NCBI GenBank assembly: GCA_002327315.1
Contig: DCVI01000186.1
Location: 1 to 29,857, forward strand
Origin: Syntrophaceae bacterium UBA2192
Lineage (GTDB): Bacteria; Desulfobacterota; Syntrophia; Syntrophales; UBA2192
Length of the DNA: 29,857 bases
Direction of reading: 5' to 3'
The position numbers were made by a program, and so were the translations under genes. Below, piece after piece: positions 8,021-15,675 of this stretch; positions within the stretch are counted from its first letter, which is position 1, and every line of letters begins with the position of its first letter. The notes below the pieces were generated by a model. That model was given only the letters and a program-made list of their open reading frames with translations, had not been told where the DNA came from and did not search any database.

Positions 8021-8809
8021 ATGAACGAGAAGAAGATCACCGTGGAGAGACGGGGCCACGTGCTCCTCGTGGGGCTCAACCGCCCCGAAAAGATGAACGC
8101 CTTCGACGTTGAGATGTACCTGGAGATCTCCGCAGCCCTGGGCGAACTCGACCGGGACCGGGAGCTTCGCTGCGGACTTCTGTTTGCCCACGGGAAGCAC
8201 TTCACGGCGGGCCTCGAACTGCCGAAATGGGCGCCGTTTTTCAGCGAGGCGACGTTTCCCGCCCTGCCCGCCGGGGCCTGCGACCCCTTCGGCCTCGATG
8301 AGGGAAGGCGCGTCGGAAAGCCCATGGTCATGGCCGCCCAGGGGATCTGCTACACCATCGGCCTGGAGCTCATGCTCGCCATGGACATCCGCGTGGCGTC
8401 ATCGGATACGCGATTCGGGCAGATCGAGGTGAGGCGGGGCATCTACCCCGTAGGGGGCGCAACGGTGCGCCTGCACCGGGAGATCGGGTGGGGAAACGCC
8501 ATGCGGTATCTCTTGACGGCCGACGAGATCCCTGCCGCCGAGGCGCTGCGCCTTGGCCTCGTGCAGGAGGTGACCGAGCCGGGCAGGCAGTTCGACCGGG
8601 CCCTCGAGATCGCGGAGAAAGTATCCGGGCAGGCACCCCTCGGCGTCCAGGCGACGCTCGCCTCGGCCAGACGGACCCGTTCGGAAGGCGAAAGGACGGC
8701 CATTGCCCGGCTGCTGCCGGATCTGGTGCCCATCATGGCAAGCGACGATGCCGCCGAGGGGATCCGGTCCTTTGTCGAGAGACGTCAGGCCCGGTTCAAA
8801 GGGCAATGA
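8021..8809 (+). CDS. Crotonase-family protein lacking the second catalytic Glu
   Basis: This 262-residue member of the enoyl-CoA hydratase/isomerase superfamily has its CoA-binding first strand and LNRPEKMNAF near the start. Oxyanion-hole segments are FTAGLEL and QGICYTIGLELMLAMDI. The first catalytic Glu is present in FGQIEVRRGIYP. The position of the second Glu of classical crotonase, in LAMEMVLTG, reads NAMRYLLTA here, so it is Arg. That pattern belongs to a recurring group annotated only as crotonase/enoyl-CoA hydratase family, so simple hydratase activity is doubtful. The start at 8021 follows AAGGGAAGGGG. A TTGACA at 7941 has no good -10 partner. The gene is monocistronic and ends in a strong terminator. 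Confidence 0.88.
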   Translation: MNEKKITVERRGHVLLVGLNRPEKMNAFDVEMYLEISAALGELDRDRELRCGLLFAHGKHFTAGLELPKWAPFFSEATFPALPAGACDPFGLDEGRRVGKPMVMAAQGICYTIGLELMLAMDIRVASSDTRFGQIEVRRGIYPVGGATVRLHREIGWGNAMRYLLTADEIPAAEALRLGLVQEVTEPGRQFDRALEIAEKVSGQAPLGVQATLASARRTRSEGERTAIARLLPDLVPIMASDDAAEGIRSFVERRQARFKGQ

Positions 8810-8833
8810 AGGCCCCCGCAAGACGCTGATGCG

Positions 8834-8870
8834 AAAGAGGGATCCCGTCTTTGCGGAATCCCTCTTTTTT
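8834..8870. terminator. Rho-independent terminator
   Basis: AAAGAGGGAT (8834-8843) pairs with ATCCCTCTTT (8858-8867), followed by a T-run to 8870. It serves the crotonase gene and, read in reverse, the convergent radical SAM gene. Confidence 0.85.
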
Positions 8871-8891
8871 GCTTCGGTGCTGCAAGCGCCG

Positions 8892-10199
8892 CTAGAGCCG
8901 GCAGCCCTCCTCGAAGTAGCGGGCATTGAGCTTCCGGCCGATGTTCATGACGACCGTGTGGACCTTGTCTCGCCTGGTCGCCAGGGCCCGTTTGGCAATG
9001 GAGCGCATCGAATAAAAGGCATGATAGGTCCGGATGTAGCCCTCCGTGAGCTCTTTTTTGGACATGTGGGCGGGCTTGATCACGACGTGATTGGCGTCGT
9101 AGCGCGACCAGTTGAAGTGCTCGATGCGGTCGTTTGCCTTCATTTCATCGAAGAGCTTTGTCCCGGGCAGGGGCGTCAGGACGTAGAAGTTTGCGCACTC
9201 CATGCGGTTTTCGATGCAGAAGTCGAGGGTCCGGGCGAATACGTCCGGTCCGTCGTTGTCGAGGCCGAACATGAAGGAACCGAGGATCTTGATGCCCGAT
9301 TTATGGATCGTCGAGATGGATTGCTCGTATTCAGGCGCCCGGTTGAGCTTCGCCTTGCCCAGGGACCTGAGATTCTCCACGCTCGTCGTCTCGAAGCCCA
9401 TGAAGAGCCACTTGCAGCCGCTTCGCGCGGCGAGCTCCAGCAGCTCCGGGTCTCGCGCCAACCGCAGATCCCCCTGACCGACCCAACGGCGCTTCAGCGG
9501 GATCAGGGCCGTGAAGAGCTCCTTCGAGCGCTCCGAGTGCCCGAACATGTTGTCGTCGATGAAGAGCAGATCTCCGGGCGGCAGAGCCTTGATCTCGTCG
9601 ATCACCTCCTCTACGGGGCGAAACCGGAACCTGGATCCCCAGAACTCAGTGACGGCGCAGTAGTTACACCGGTTGGGGCAGCCCCGCGAGGTCTCGACGA
9701 CATTCGGGAAGGAGTAGGCGCCGGGCTTCAACAGATCGAGCCGCGGGCGGGGCAGGCCGGCCAGATCATGCAGCGTTGCAGCACGATAGCTCCTCTGCAG
9801 TCTCCCGGCGAGAAAGTCGTCCAGCAGGTCGTTCCAGGCGTACTCGGCCTCGCCGATCACGATGGAATCGGCATGCTCCAGCGCCTCGTCCTGCATGAAA
9901 AAGACGTGCATGCCCCCGAGGGAGACTTTCACGCCCCTGCGGCGGAAGCCGTCGGCGATCTCGTAGCCCCGAAGGGCCGTGCAGGTCATGAGGGAAATCC
10001 CGACGAGGTCCGCGTCGACGGCGTCAAAATCGATCTCCTCGACGTTCTCGTCGAGGATGCTGACGTCGAACCGGTCATCGGCATGAGCGGCAAGGATGGG
10101 CAGGTTCAGCTGGGCGACGGAGGACTTGGTCCGCCGCCTGGAGATGAGTCGGTCTTTGTCGGGAGCAGGGTGAATGAGAACAAGCTTGGGATACTTCAT
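8892..10199 (-). CDS. B12-binding-type radical SAM protein
   Basis: This 435-residue protein has an N-terminal cobalamin-binding-like Rossmann region (about 1-150), including VGISLMTCTALRGYEIA, VSLGGMHVFF and IVIGEAEYAW. A radical SAM core follows, with the CxxxCxxC cluster motif in SRGCPNRCNYC (about residues 174-181). The N-terminal region lacks the DxHxxG motif of base-off B12 binders, as is common in this class. Family members act as methyltransferases or cyclases on unactivated carbon, or as methylthiotransferases. The substrate is not recognisable here. The start at 10199 (MKYPKLVLIHP) was preferred because it begins the first beta strand. Its Shine-Dalgarno (GGTGAT) is weak. It follows the RNA-binding gene but is separated from it by a terminator. 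Confidence 0.88.
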   Translation of the reverse strand: MKYPKLVLIHPAPDKDRLISRRRTKSSVAQLNLPILAAHADDRFDVSILDENVEEIDFDAVDADLVGISLMTCTALRGYEIADGFRRRGVKVSLGGMHVFFMQDEALEHADSIVIGEAEYAWNDLLDDFLAGRLQRSYRAATLHDLAGLPRPRLDLLKPGAYSFPNVVETSRGCPNRCNYCAVTEFWGSRFRFRPVEEVIDEIKALPPGDLLFIDDNMFGHSERSKELFTALIPLKRRWVGQGDLRLARDPELLELAARSGCKWLFMGFETTSVENLRSLGKAKLNRAPEYEQSISTIHKSGIKILGSFMFGLDNDGPDVFARTLDFCIENRMECANFYVLTPLPGTKLFDEMKANDRIEHFNWSRYDANHVVIKPAHMSKKELTEGYIRTYHAFYSMRSIAKRALATRRDKVHTVVMNIGRKLNARYFEEGCRL

Positions 10200-10232
10200 T
10201 TCGATCACCGATCGGCTGGCGGTGAGAGCGCC

Positions 10233-10262
10233 AAACCGGCCCTCCCGAGGGAGGGCCGGTTT
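10233..10262 (-). terminator. Terminator after the RRM gene
   Basis: A perfect 13-bp stem (AAACCGGCCCTCC, 10233-10245, with its complement at 10250-10262) closes on a CGAG loop. It lies 12 nt after the RRM stop codon and before the radical SAM gene on the same strand. The T-run is only three bases. Confidence 0.7.
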
Positions 10263-10274
10263 GCGCAAGTCAGC

Positions 10275-10634
10275 TTAGTAACGCCGCCCGCCTCCGCCCC
10301 CGGCACCCGGCCTGCCGGGGCCGCGGCCGAAGCCGCCCGGACGGGGACGGCTGTCTCTGCCGAAGCCGCCGCCTTCCTGACGATCCTTCGGCGGCCTGGC
10401 TTCGCTCACCACGATGACCTTGCCGTGGAGCTCGCCGCCGTTGAAGGACTCAATGGCCTTGCGGGCGCCTTCCTCGGTTTCCATCTCCACGAAGCCGAAC
10501 CCCTTGTTCAGGCCCGTCATCCGGTCCTTGATGAGGCTCACCGACACGATCGTGCCGGCCTGGGAAAAATTAAAACGCATTTCCTCTTCCGTCGCCTCGC
10601 TTGAGAGGTTTCCGACGTATAGTTTCCTGTTCAT
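10275..10634 (-). CDS. Single-RRM RNA-binding protein with RGG-like tail
   Basis: This 119-residue protein consists of one RRM (residues 1-82) with RNP2 LYVGNL and RNP1 KGFGFVEM. A low-complexity Gly/Arg/Pro tail follows (about 85-119) and ends GGGGGRRY. Such glycine-rich RRM proteins occur in cyanobacteria and deltaproteobacteria and are usually cold- or stress-induced RNA chaperones. AAAGGAG lies at good spacing before the ATG at 10634. The cold-shock gene is immediately upstream on the same strand, which fits a shared role in RNA handling at low temperature. The RNA targets are unknown. Confidence 0.93.
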   Translation of the reverse strand: MNRKLYVGNLSSEATEEEMRFNFSQAGTIVSVSLIKDRMTGLNKGFGFVEMETEEGARKAIESFNGGELHGKVIVVSEARPPKDRQEGGGFGRDSRPRPGGFGRGPGRPGAGGGGGRRY

Positions 10635-10739
10635 GTTCGTCTCCTTTCATTGGTCTGTCTTCCTCCGGATCTTCCAGGATCAGGGGCCAGGGCCCCTGCA
10701 ATGTACGGCAGAGGAGGGATCACTCGGAAGATTCAGCAA

Positions 10740-10774
10740 GGGCACTTCCCCGCATCCACAGCGCGAAAGTGCCC
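10740..10774 (-). terminator. Hairpin after the cold-shock gene
   Basis: GGGCACTT (10740-10747) pairs with AAGTGCCC (10767-10774) in the gap between the cold-shock gene and the RRM gene. There is no T-run on the minus strand. It may be a weak terminator or an mRNA-stabilising hairpin. Confidence 0.4.
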
Positions 10775-10792
10775 CCTGAATATCGGGTCGGC

Positions 10793-10993
10793 TTAGAGCG
10801 CCCTGACATTTTCGGCCGCGGGGCCTTTCTGGCCCTGCTGGACTTCGAAGCTCACGCGCTGGCCCTCTTGAAGGGTCCTGAAGCCGCTGTCCTGGATCGC
10901 GCTGAAGTGTACGAAGACGTCATTGCCTTCGTCGGTCTCGATGAAACCGAAGCCCTTGCGCTCATTGAACCATTTGACTTTGCCTTCTGACAT
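10793..10993 (-). CDS. Cold-shock protein (CspA family)
   Basis: This 66-residue single cold-shock domain has RNP1 KGFGFI, RNP2 VFVHF and the usual start GKVKWFNE. It is full length for the family. It acts as a cytoplasmic single-stranded nucleic-acid chaperone. A strong AAAGGAGG precedes the ATG. The leader contains a hairpin with a U-run at 11051-11081, which could make expression conditional. The RRM gene lies downstream on the same strand. Confidence 0.96.
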   Translation of the reverse strand: MSEGKVKWFNERKGFGFIETDEGNDVFVHFSAIQDSGFRTLQEGQRVSFEVQQGQKGPAAENVRAL

Positions 10994-11050
10994 TGCTTTT
11001 ATCCTCCTTTCGAAAATTTTTCAGGCGGATAAAAAACAACGGCAGAAATA

Positions 11051-11081
11051 AAAAAACCACCACTTTGAAGAGCATGGTGGT
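11051..11081 (-). terminator. Hairpin plus U-run upstream of the cold-shock gene
   Basis: On the minus strand ACCACCA (11081-11075) pairs with TGGTGGT (11062-11056), followed directly by a run of T (to 11051). It lies 58 nt before the cold-shock start and about 210 nt after the exported-protein gene on the same strand. It is either that gene's terminator or a leader attenuator. The 300-nt gap (10994-11293) holds no other gene. Confidence 0.55.
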
Positions 11082-11293
11082 CAACCTCTACACGACAAAA
11101 TGTTCACATCCGGCCTAGATCACAGCGGGAGCTTTCAAACAGACTCACCGATGCAAGTCGTGTGATGCTACACGGCTTTCCTCCCCCGGTCAAGGGTTAT
11201 TTCCGTCGTTTTTTCCATGCTGCCGGGCACCTGGAATTGCAAGTCCAAACCCGGACCCCGGCGAAATCAAAGAGATGTGCTCCGCATCGCGCA

Positions 11294-11830
11294 TCATTTC
11301 ACGGGGATGAACTTGTCGCCTGCGCGCAGCGTTTTCACTCCCCGGCGCGGGACTTCCGCCATGGCCATGGCCACCTTGTCCGTCACGGGCACCGAGGTCA
11401 CGGTCTCGATGCACTGAACCTCCAGGATCCCTTCCAGGAGGGTCACCTTCGTGATGGCCTTTCGGTTGTAGAACTTCACGTTGCGGGTGAACACCACCAG
11501 GTTCTTCTTGAAATCGACCTTCGGCACCCGCTCCCCCGGCTTGAAAGATTTCCAGACGGCGGCAAAGGTCGACCCGTCGCCGATGTAGCCGGCGACGGTT
11601 TTCTGCTGGCCCCCGGGAAGCTTCTTGAGCGCAGAGACCGGATAATCGCCGTCCCACTTGTTCACGATGGACAGATTGGACGGCAGGGCCCCCGCCGGAG
11701 CCGCCTTCGTCTCGCCCTTGCTCTTCGGCGGCACTGGATCTTTGGCCAGTGCCGGCTGGCCTGCCATGCCGGAAAGGATCCCCAGGGCCGCCACCGCAAC
11801 CACCCACCGCATCGCCGCTTTCATGTTCAT
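11294..11830 (-). CDS. Exported protein, possibly PrcB-like
   Basis: This 178-residue protein has a clear Sec signal peptide (MKAAMRWVVAVAALGILSG, cleavage near ALA-KD at about residue 29). A Pro/Lys-rich linker follows, then a domain of about 120 residues. The segment WKSFKPGERVPKVDFKKNL, followed by hydrophobic strands, resembles the PrcB C-terminal fold, which sits beside exported proteases. That match is by eye and weak. GGAGGG precedes the ATG at 11830. There are no cysteines in the typical lipobox position, so it is periplasmic rather than a lipoprotein. No partner protease is seen nearby. Confidence 0.75.
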   Translation of the reverse strand: MNMKAAMRWVVAVAALGILSGMAGQPALAKDPVPPKSKGETKAAPAGALPSNLSIVNKWDGDYPVSALKKLPGGQQKTVAGYIGDGSTFAAVWKSFKPGERVPKVDFKKNLVVFTRNVKFYNRKAITKVTLLEGILEVQCIETVTSVPVTDKVAMAMAEVPRRGVKTLRAGDKFIPVK

Positions 11831-11905
11831 CTTTCCCTCCAGGCCCTGATGTTTTGTCGGATCATGTTAATACACGTTTCGATCCGATTCAAGAAACGTC
11901 TTTGC

Positions 11906-11934
11906 TTGATCGGGGACGCCGATTCACCTATACT
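11906..11934 (+). promoter_or_regulatory. Sigma-70 promoter for the dehydratase operon
   Basis: TTGATC (11906-11911), a 17-nt spacer and TATACT (11929-11934) stand about 55 nt before the start of the dehydratase homologue. Each hexamer matches the consensus in at least four positions. Transcription would start near 11941. Confidence 0.6.
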
Positions 11935-11989
11935 GCTTGACCATGATCACTCGCAAACCCAAGCTTAAAAAAGAAGGAGGGCAACCGCC

Positions 11990-13447
11990 ATGATGACCGG
12001 GGAGCAGTATGTCGCGAGCATCAAAAAAATGCGGCCGAACGTCTACAAGTGGGGCAAGCTCATCGAGGACGTGACCACCCACCCCGCCACCCGACTCCAT
12101 GTGCAATCCGTCAAGCGATCCTACGACCTGTCCTTCGACCCCGAGAAAGCACCCGTCTACACGTCAAAATCGCCGCTGACCGGCGAGACGGTCCACCGCT
12201 GGAACTCGCTCATGCAGTCGGCCGATGACGTGATGGGCAATTCCAACATGAAGCGCGAGCAGTACCACCAGTCGGGCACCTGCCAGGGCGCGACCTGCGC
12301 CGGATGGACGGCAATGAACGTCCTTTGGGATGCCACCTGGCAAATGGACAAGGATCTGGGTACGAATTATCACGAGCGGGTCAAGAAGTTCTGGAAGTAC
12401 ATGGAAGACAACGGTGTGGCCATGTCGGGGGCCATCACCGATGCCAAGGGCAACCGCTCCCAGAGGCCCTCGCAACAGAAAAACAAGGACAGCAACCTTC
12501 ACGTCACGGAGATCCGGCCAGACGGTATCGTGATCCGGGGCTACAAGTGCCAGATCTGCGGCGTGGCGGCGGCCCACGAGATCGTCGTCACGCCGGGCAG
12601 CGGCTACGGCGAGGCCGACAAGGACTTCTGTGTCGCCTGCGCGGTGCCCCGCGACGCGAAGGGGCTCACCATCGTCGAGACCCGGCGCCCCAGCGACGCC
12701 CGGGATGAGGAAGAGGGGTGGGACGCCCCGAAGGCGGGCAACATCACCCAGACCTTCCTCATCTTCGACGACGTCTTCGTCCCCACCGAGCGCGTCTTCA
12801 TGTGCGGGGAGTTCAAGTACACCGGGAAGCTTCTCATGAACTTCACGGCCATCTACCGGGCCGCCATCGGCGCTTGTGTCGCGGGCCAGGGAGATATCAT
12901 GATCGGGGCGGCCATCAACATGGCCCGGGCCAACGGCCTGAGCATGCGGCCCTTCCAGGAAAAACTCAACCAGATGGCCATCAACAACGAGATCACCTAT
13001 GGTCTGGGCCTCGGCTCCATGATGAGGGGAAAGAAGCAGCCCTCGGGCCTCTTCGTCCCCGATTCGCTGCTGGCCCACGCCAACAAGACCCAGGTGGCAA
13101 AGCTCCCCTACGAGACGAAGGTGCTCGCCCAGGACATCTCCGGAGGGATCGCCGAGACCGGGTGCTTTCCGTCCTGGGCCGATGTCCAGTCGCCCCTTTA
13201 CGGCAAACATATCCTCGAGGCTTTGACCGCCGGGGCCGACGGCGAGACGCGGGCCCGGGCGGCGCGTCTCGTCGAGTGGCTCACCGTGGGCGGCGGAATC
13301 CCGGGCTGCATGCACGGAGGGGGCTCACCCGACGGGGCAAGGCTCGTCGTCAGGGCCTTCACGCCCTGGGAGCAGTATGCCGCCGAGGCCAAGCGCATCG
13401 CCGGGATCGCGGCGGAGCTGGCCGAACCCGTACCGGTAAAAAAATAA
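11990..13447 (+). CDS. Divergent 4-hydroxybutyryl-CoA dehydratase (AbfD/HpaB superfamily) homologue
   Basis: This 485-residue protein aligns over its full length with the flavin/[4Fe-4S] enzyme that dehydrates 4-hydroxybutyryl-CoA. Shared landmarks are the start MTGEQYVASIKKMRPNVY, NYHERVKKFWKYM, DGIVIRG, EADKDF, FDDVFVPTERVF and the C-terminal MHGGGSP. The active site differs. Compared with my recollection of the Clostridium aminobutyricum protein, the cluster Cys pair is C98-x4-C103 instead of C-x3-C, and the His ligand (H292) is Tyr289. The C299 equivalent is kept as C296, and the Tyr, Lys and Thr active-site residues are Ile293, Val297 and Cys190. Two new CxxC pairs appear, C187/C190 and C214/C217. 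It is therefore probably not an orthodox 4-hydroxybutyryl-CoA dehydratase. An AAGAAGGAGGG ribosome site supports the ATG at 11990. It leads an apparent operon with a FabI-like reductase and a permease. Confidence 0.85.
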   Translation: MMTGEQYVASIKKMRPNVYKWGKLIEDVTTHPATRLHVQSVKRSYDLSFDPEKAPVYTSKSPLTGETVHRWNSLMQSADDVMGNSNMKREQYHQSGTCQGATCAGWTAMNVLWDATWQMDKDLGTNYHERVKKFWKYMEDNGVAMSGAITDAKGNRSQRPSQQKNKDSNLHVTEIRPDGIVIRGYKCQICGVAAAHEIVVTPGSGYGEADKDFCVACAVPRDAKGLTIVETRRPSDARDEEEGWDAPKAGNITQTFLIFDDVFVPTERVFMCGEFKYTGKLLMNFTAIYRAAIGACVAGQGDIMIGAAINMARANGLSMRPFQEKLNQMAINNEITYGLGLGSMMRGKKQPSGLFVPDSLLAHANKTQVAKLPYETKVLAQDISGGIAETGCFPSWADVQSPLYGKHILEALTAGADGETRARAARLVEWLTVGGGIPGCMHGGGSPDGARLVVRAFTPWEQYAAEAKRIAGIAAELAEPVPVKK

Positions 13448-13472
13448 GGACCCCGTGAAAGAGAGGTGTGCC

Positions 13473-14252
13473 ATGCTGGAGAACTGCAGGTATCTCGAAG
13501 GGAAGAAGGGTCTCATCGTCGGGATCGCAAACGAAGAAAGCATCGCCTACGGCTGTGCCGTGCGGTTCAAGGCGCTGGGGGCAGCCGCCCAGGCCATCAC
13601 GTACCAGACCGAAAAGGCGAAACAGTTCGTCGAACCCCTTGCGAAGGAGCTTGCCGCGGAGATCTTCATGCCTCTCGATGTCCAGAAGCCCGACCAGATG
13701 GATGCCCTCTTCAAGGCCATCGGCGACAGGTGGGGCCGGCTGGACTTCCTCGTTCACTCGATCGCCTACATGCCCAAGGATGACCTCCAGGGGCGCGTGA
13801 TCGACTGCTCGCTTGCGGGGTTTCTCATGGCCATGGACATCTCCTGCCACTCCTTCATCCGGATGGCAAGGCAAGCCGAGCCCCTGATGAGCTCCGGAGG
13901 GTGCCTGATCGCCATGAGCTACTACGGCGCAAACCAGGTGGTGAAGAATTACAACGCCATGGGGCCCGTCAAGGCGGCCCTGGAGAGCTGTGTGCGCTAC
14001 CTTGCGGCCGAGCTGGGCCCCAAGAGGATCCGGGTCCACGCCCTCTCTCCGGGCCCCCTGAAGACAAGGGCCGCCTCGGGGATCGGTAAATTCGACGAAT
14101 TGCTGGAGCAGGCCGAGAGGAAATCCCCGCAGCACCGCCTCGTGACCGTGGACGACGTCGGCGCCATCGCGGGCTTCCTGGTCAGCGACCACGGCGATGC
14201 CCTGACGGGGAACATCACCTTCGTCGATGCCGGCTATCACATCATCGATTAG
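13473..14252 (+). CDS. fabI: FabI-like enoyl reductase (SDR family)
   Basis: This 259-residue protein follows the enoyl-ACP reductase I pattern: the nucleotide loop GIANEESIAYG, HSIAY after beta4, and the catalytic set Tyr150, Tyr160 and Lys167 in SYYGANQVVKNYNAMGPVK. SPGPLKTRAASGI and a terminal GNITFVDAGYHI also match. FabI reduces enoyl-ACP with NAD(P)H in fatty acid synthesis. The position 25 nt behind a dehydratase homologue suggests it may act on an enoyl-CoA or enoyl-ACP made by that protein, which is inference. The start at 13473 was chosen because GAGAGGTG precedes it. The GTG at 13455 is in frame but has no site. Two upstream-shared features, spacing and strand, point to cotranscription. 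Confidence 0.9.
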   Translation: MLENCRYLEGKKGLIVGIANEESIAYGCAVRFKALGAAAQAITYQTEKAKQFVEPLAKELAAEIFMPLDVQKPDQMDALFKAIGDRWGRLDFLVHSIAYMPKDDLQGRVIDCSLAGFLMAMDISCHSFIRMARQAEPLMSSGGCLIAMSYYGANQVVKNYNAMGPVKAALESCVRYLAAELGPKRIRVHALSPGPLKTRAASGIGKFDELLEQAERKSPQHRLVTVDDVGAIAGFLVSDHGDALTGNITFVDAGYHIID

Positions 14253-14294
14253 CGCAGGGGGGCACGACAGCCCCTGGACGGCAGGGAGCACGGT

Positions 14295-15581
14295 ATGATG
14301 CCGCAGAGAAGTCTGGGTCTGACCAGCGCCACGGCGCTCGTCGTGGCGAACATGATCGGGGCGGGTGTTTTTTCCACGAGCGGCCTCCTGCTCGCGGATC
14401 TCGGCTCGCCGTGGTATGTGCTTTTCGCCTGGGCCGCAGGCGGTGTGCAGGCGGCCCTCGGGGCGATGTGCTATGGGGCGCTTGCGCGGCGCATCCCCGA
14501 GTCCGGAGGCGAGTACCTCTTTCTTTCCCGCACCCTGCACCCGGCGGCAGGATACGTTGCGGGGTGGCTCTCGCTCCTTGTCGGCTTCTCGGCACCGCTG
14601 GCTGCCGCAGCCTTCGCATTCGGCGCCTACGCTAAACCATGGCTCGGGGGCGTCCCGCCCGCACTGGCCGGTTCAATCCTGATTCTTGCCTTTGCGGCCG
14701 TTCATGCCGTCGAGGTCCGGCGAGGCGCATTGGTGCAGAATTGGGCGGTCCTCTTCAAGGTCGCCCTGATCGTCGCCTTTATCGCGATGGCCGCCTGCAA
14801 GATCGGAGTGCCTGCGGCGCCACTCGATCGCCCTTTCCCCGTTGCGGCCTTCGGGGTCTCGCTCATCTGGATCTCCTTCAGCTATTCCGGCTGGAACGCC
14901 GCGGTCTACGTCGGCGGTGAGGTGCGGGACCCGGAAAAGACGATCCCCCGGTCGCTCCTGCTGGGCACAGCGCTGGTTACCCTGCTTTATCTGGCGCTCA
15001 ACACCGTCTTCGTCTTTGCGGCTCCCATGGCCGAACTGGCCGGGAAGCTCGATGTGGGGCGAATCGCGGCCCGGGCCATCGGCGGGGCTGTCCTGGAGGA
15101 GGCCGTGGCGGGACTGATCGCGCTTGCGCTCGTGAGCAGCGTCTCCTCGCTTGTCATGGCCGGCCCCCGCGTCTACGCGCAGATGGCGGCCGACGGGGTT
15201 CTGCCCGGGGGGCTTGCCGTAACATCGGGCCCCCCGAGGGCGGCGATCGCCCTGCAGGCGGGGCTTGCCCTTTTCTTTCTCTGGAGCGCAACATTCGATG
15301 CGCTCCTCACCTGGATCGGATTCACCCTCAGCATCAGCACGGCGGCAACCGTGACGGCGCTGATCGTTTTGCGAAAACGGGAAGGAAGCGCCATATCCGT
15401 GCCCGGATACCCCGTTGTTCCCTGGCTCTTTCTGGCCGGAGTCGTGGCTATGACGGTCTTCACCGTGATGCAAAGGCCGATGGAGAGCCTCGTGGGGTTT
15501 GCTACGATCCTGGCCGGGCTGGCGGCATGGAGAATCCAGAAAAGAAGGGATTCGGGCTTCGGGACTCCGGATTCGGGATAA
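14295..15581 (+). CDS. APC-superfamily amino acid permease
   Basis: This 428-residue membrane protein has about 12 hydrophobic helices. The first helix carries the APC signature NMIGAGVFSTSG, which unwinds to bind the substrate amine and carboxylate. IPESGGEY lies at the helix 2-3 region. It probably imports or exchanges amino acids or related compounds across the inner membrane. The substrate cannot be assigned. It starts 42 nt after the FabI-like gene, with GGGAG upstream, and is probably in the same operon. The last dozen residues (RRDSGFGTPDSG) are encoded by an intergenic palindromic repeat, so the natural C-terminus has been replaced. Confidence 0.92.
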   Translation: MMPQRSLGLTSATALVVANMIGAGVFSTSGLLLADLGSPWYVLFAWAAGGVQAALGAMCYGALARRIPESGGEYLFLSRTLHPAAGYVAGWLSLLVGFSAPLAAAAFAFGAYAKPWLGGVPPALAGSILILAFAAVHAVEVRRGALVQNWAVLFKVALIVAFIAMAACKIGVPAAPLDRPFPVAAFGVSLIWISFSYSGWNAAVYVGGEVRDPEKTIPRSLLLGTALVTLLYLALNTVFVFAAPMAELAGKLDVGRIAARAIGGAVLEEAVAGLIALALVSSVSSLVMAGPRVYAQMAADGVLPGGLAVTSGPPRAAIALQAGLALFFLWSATFDALLTWIGFTLSISTAATVTALIVLRKREGSAISVPGYPVVPWLFLAGVVAMTVFTVMQRPMESLVGFATILAGLAAWRIQKRRDSGFGTPDSG

Positions 15582-15621
15582 AGAATACGGAATTCTGTAT
15601 TCCGGAAGCCTGAATCCGGAT
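15567..15621. repeat. Palindromic repeat element overlapping the permease 3' end
   Basis: The outer arms (15567-15578 and 15610-15621) match at 11 of 12 positions as an inverted repeat of TCCGGATTCGGG. Nested inside is an imperfect palindrome, GAATACGGAATTCTGTATTC (15584-15603). Further copies of ATTCGGG precede it. It resembles small dispersed palindromes built on GAATTC/GTATTC units. It supplies the last codons and the stop of the permease. Confidence 0.65.
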
Positions 15622-15675
15622 GCCGGATTCCCAACTATCAGACACTTTCTTTCAGCTCATGCAGGAGGCACTGGC

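Noticed and set aside
8703..10604. 633-codon plus-strand frame across the radical SAM and RRM genes
   Set aside because: Both minus-strand genes have intact family motifs and ribosome sites. The plus frame has low-complexity, shadow-like composition.
12164..13315. 383-codon minus-strand frame opposite the dehydratase homologue
   Set aside because: It is a shadow of a well-aligned protein, with no start context and no domain.
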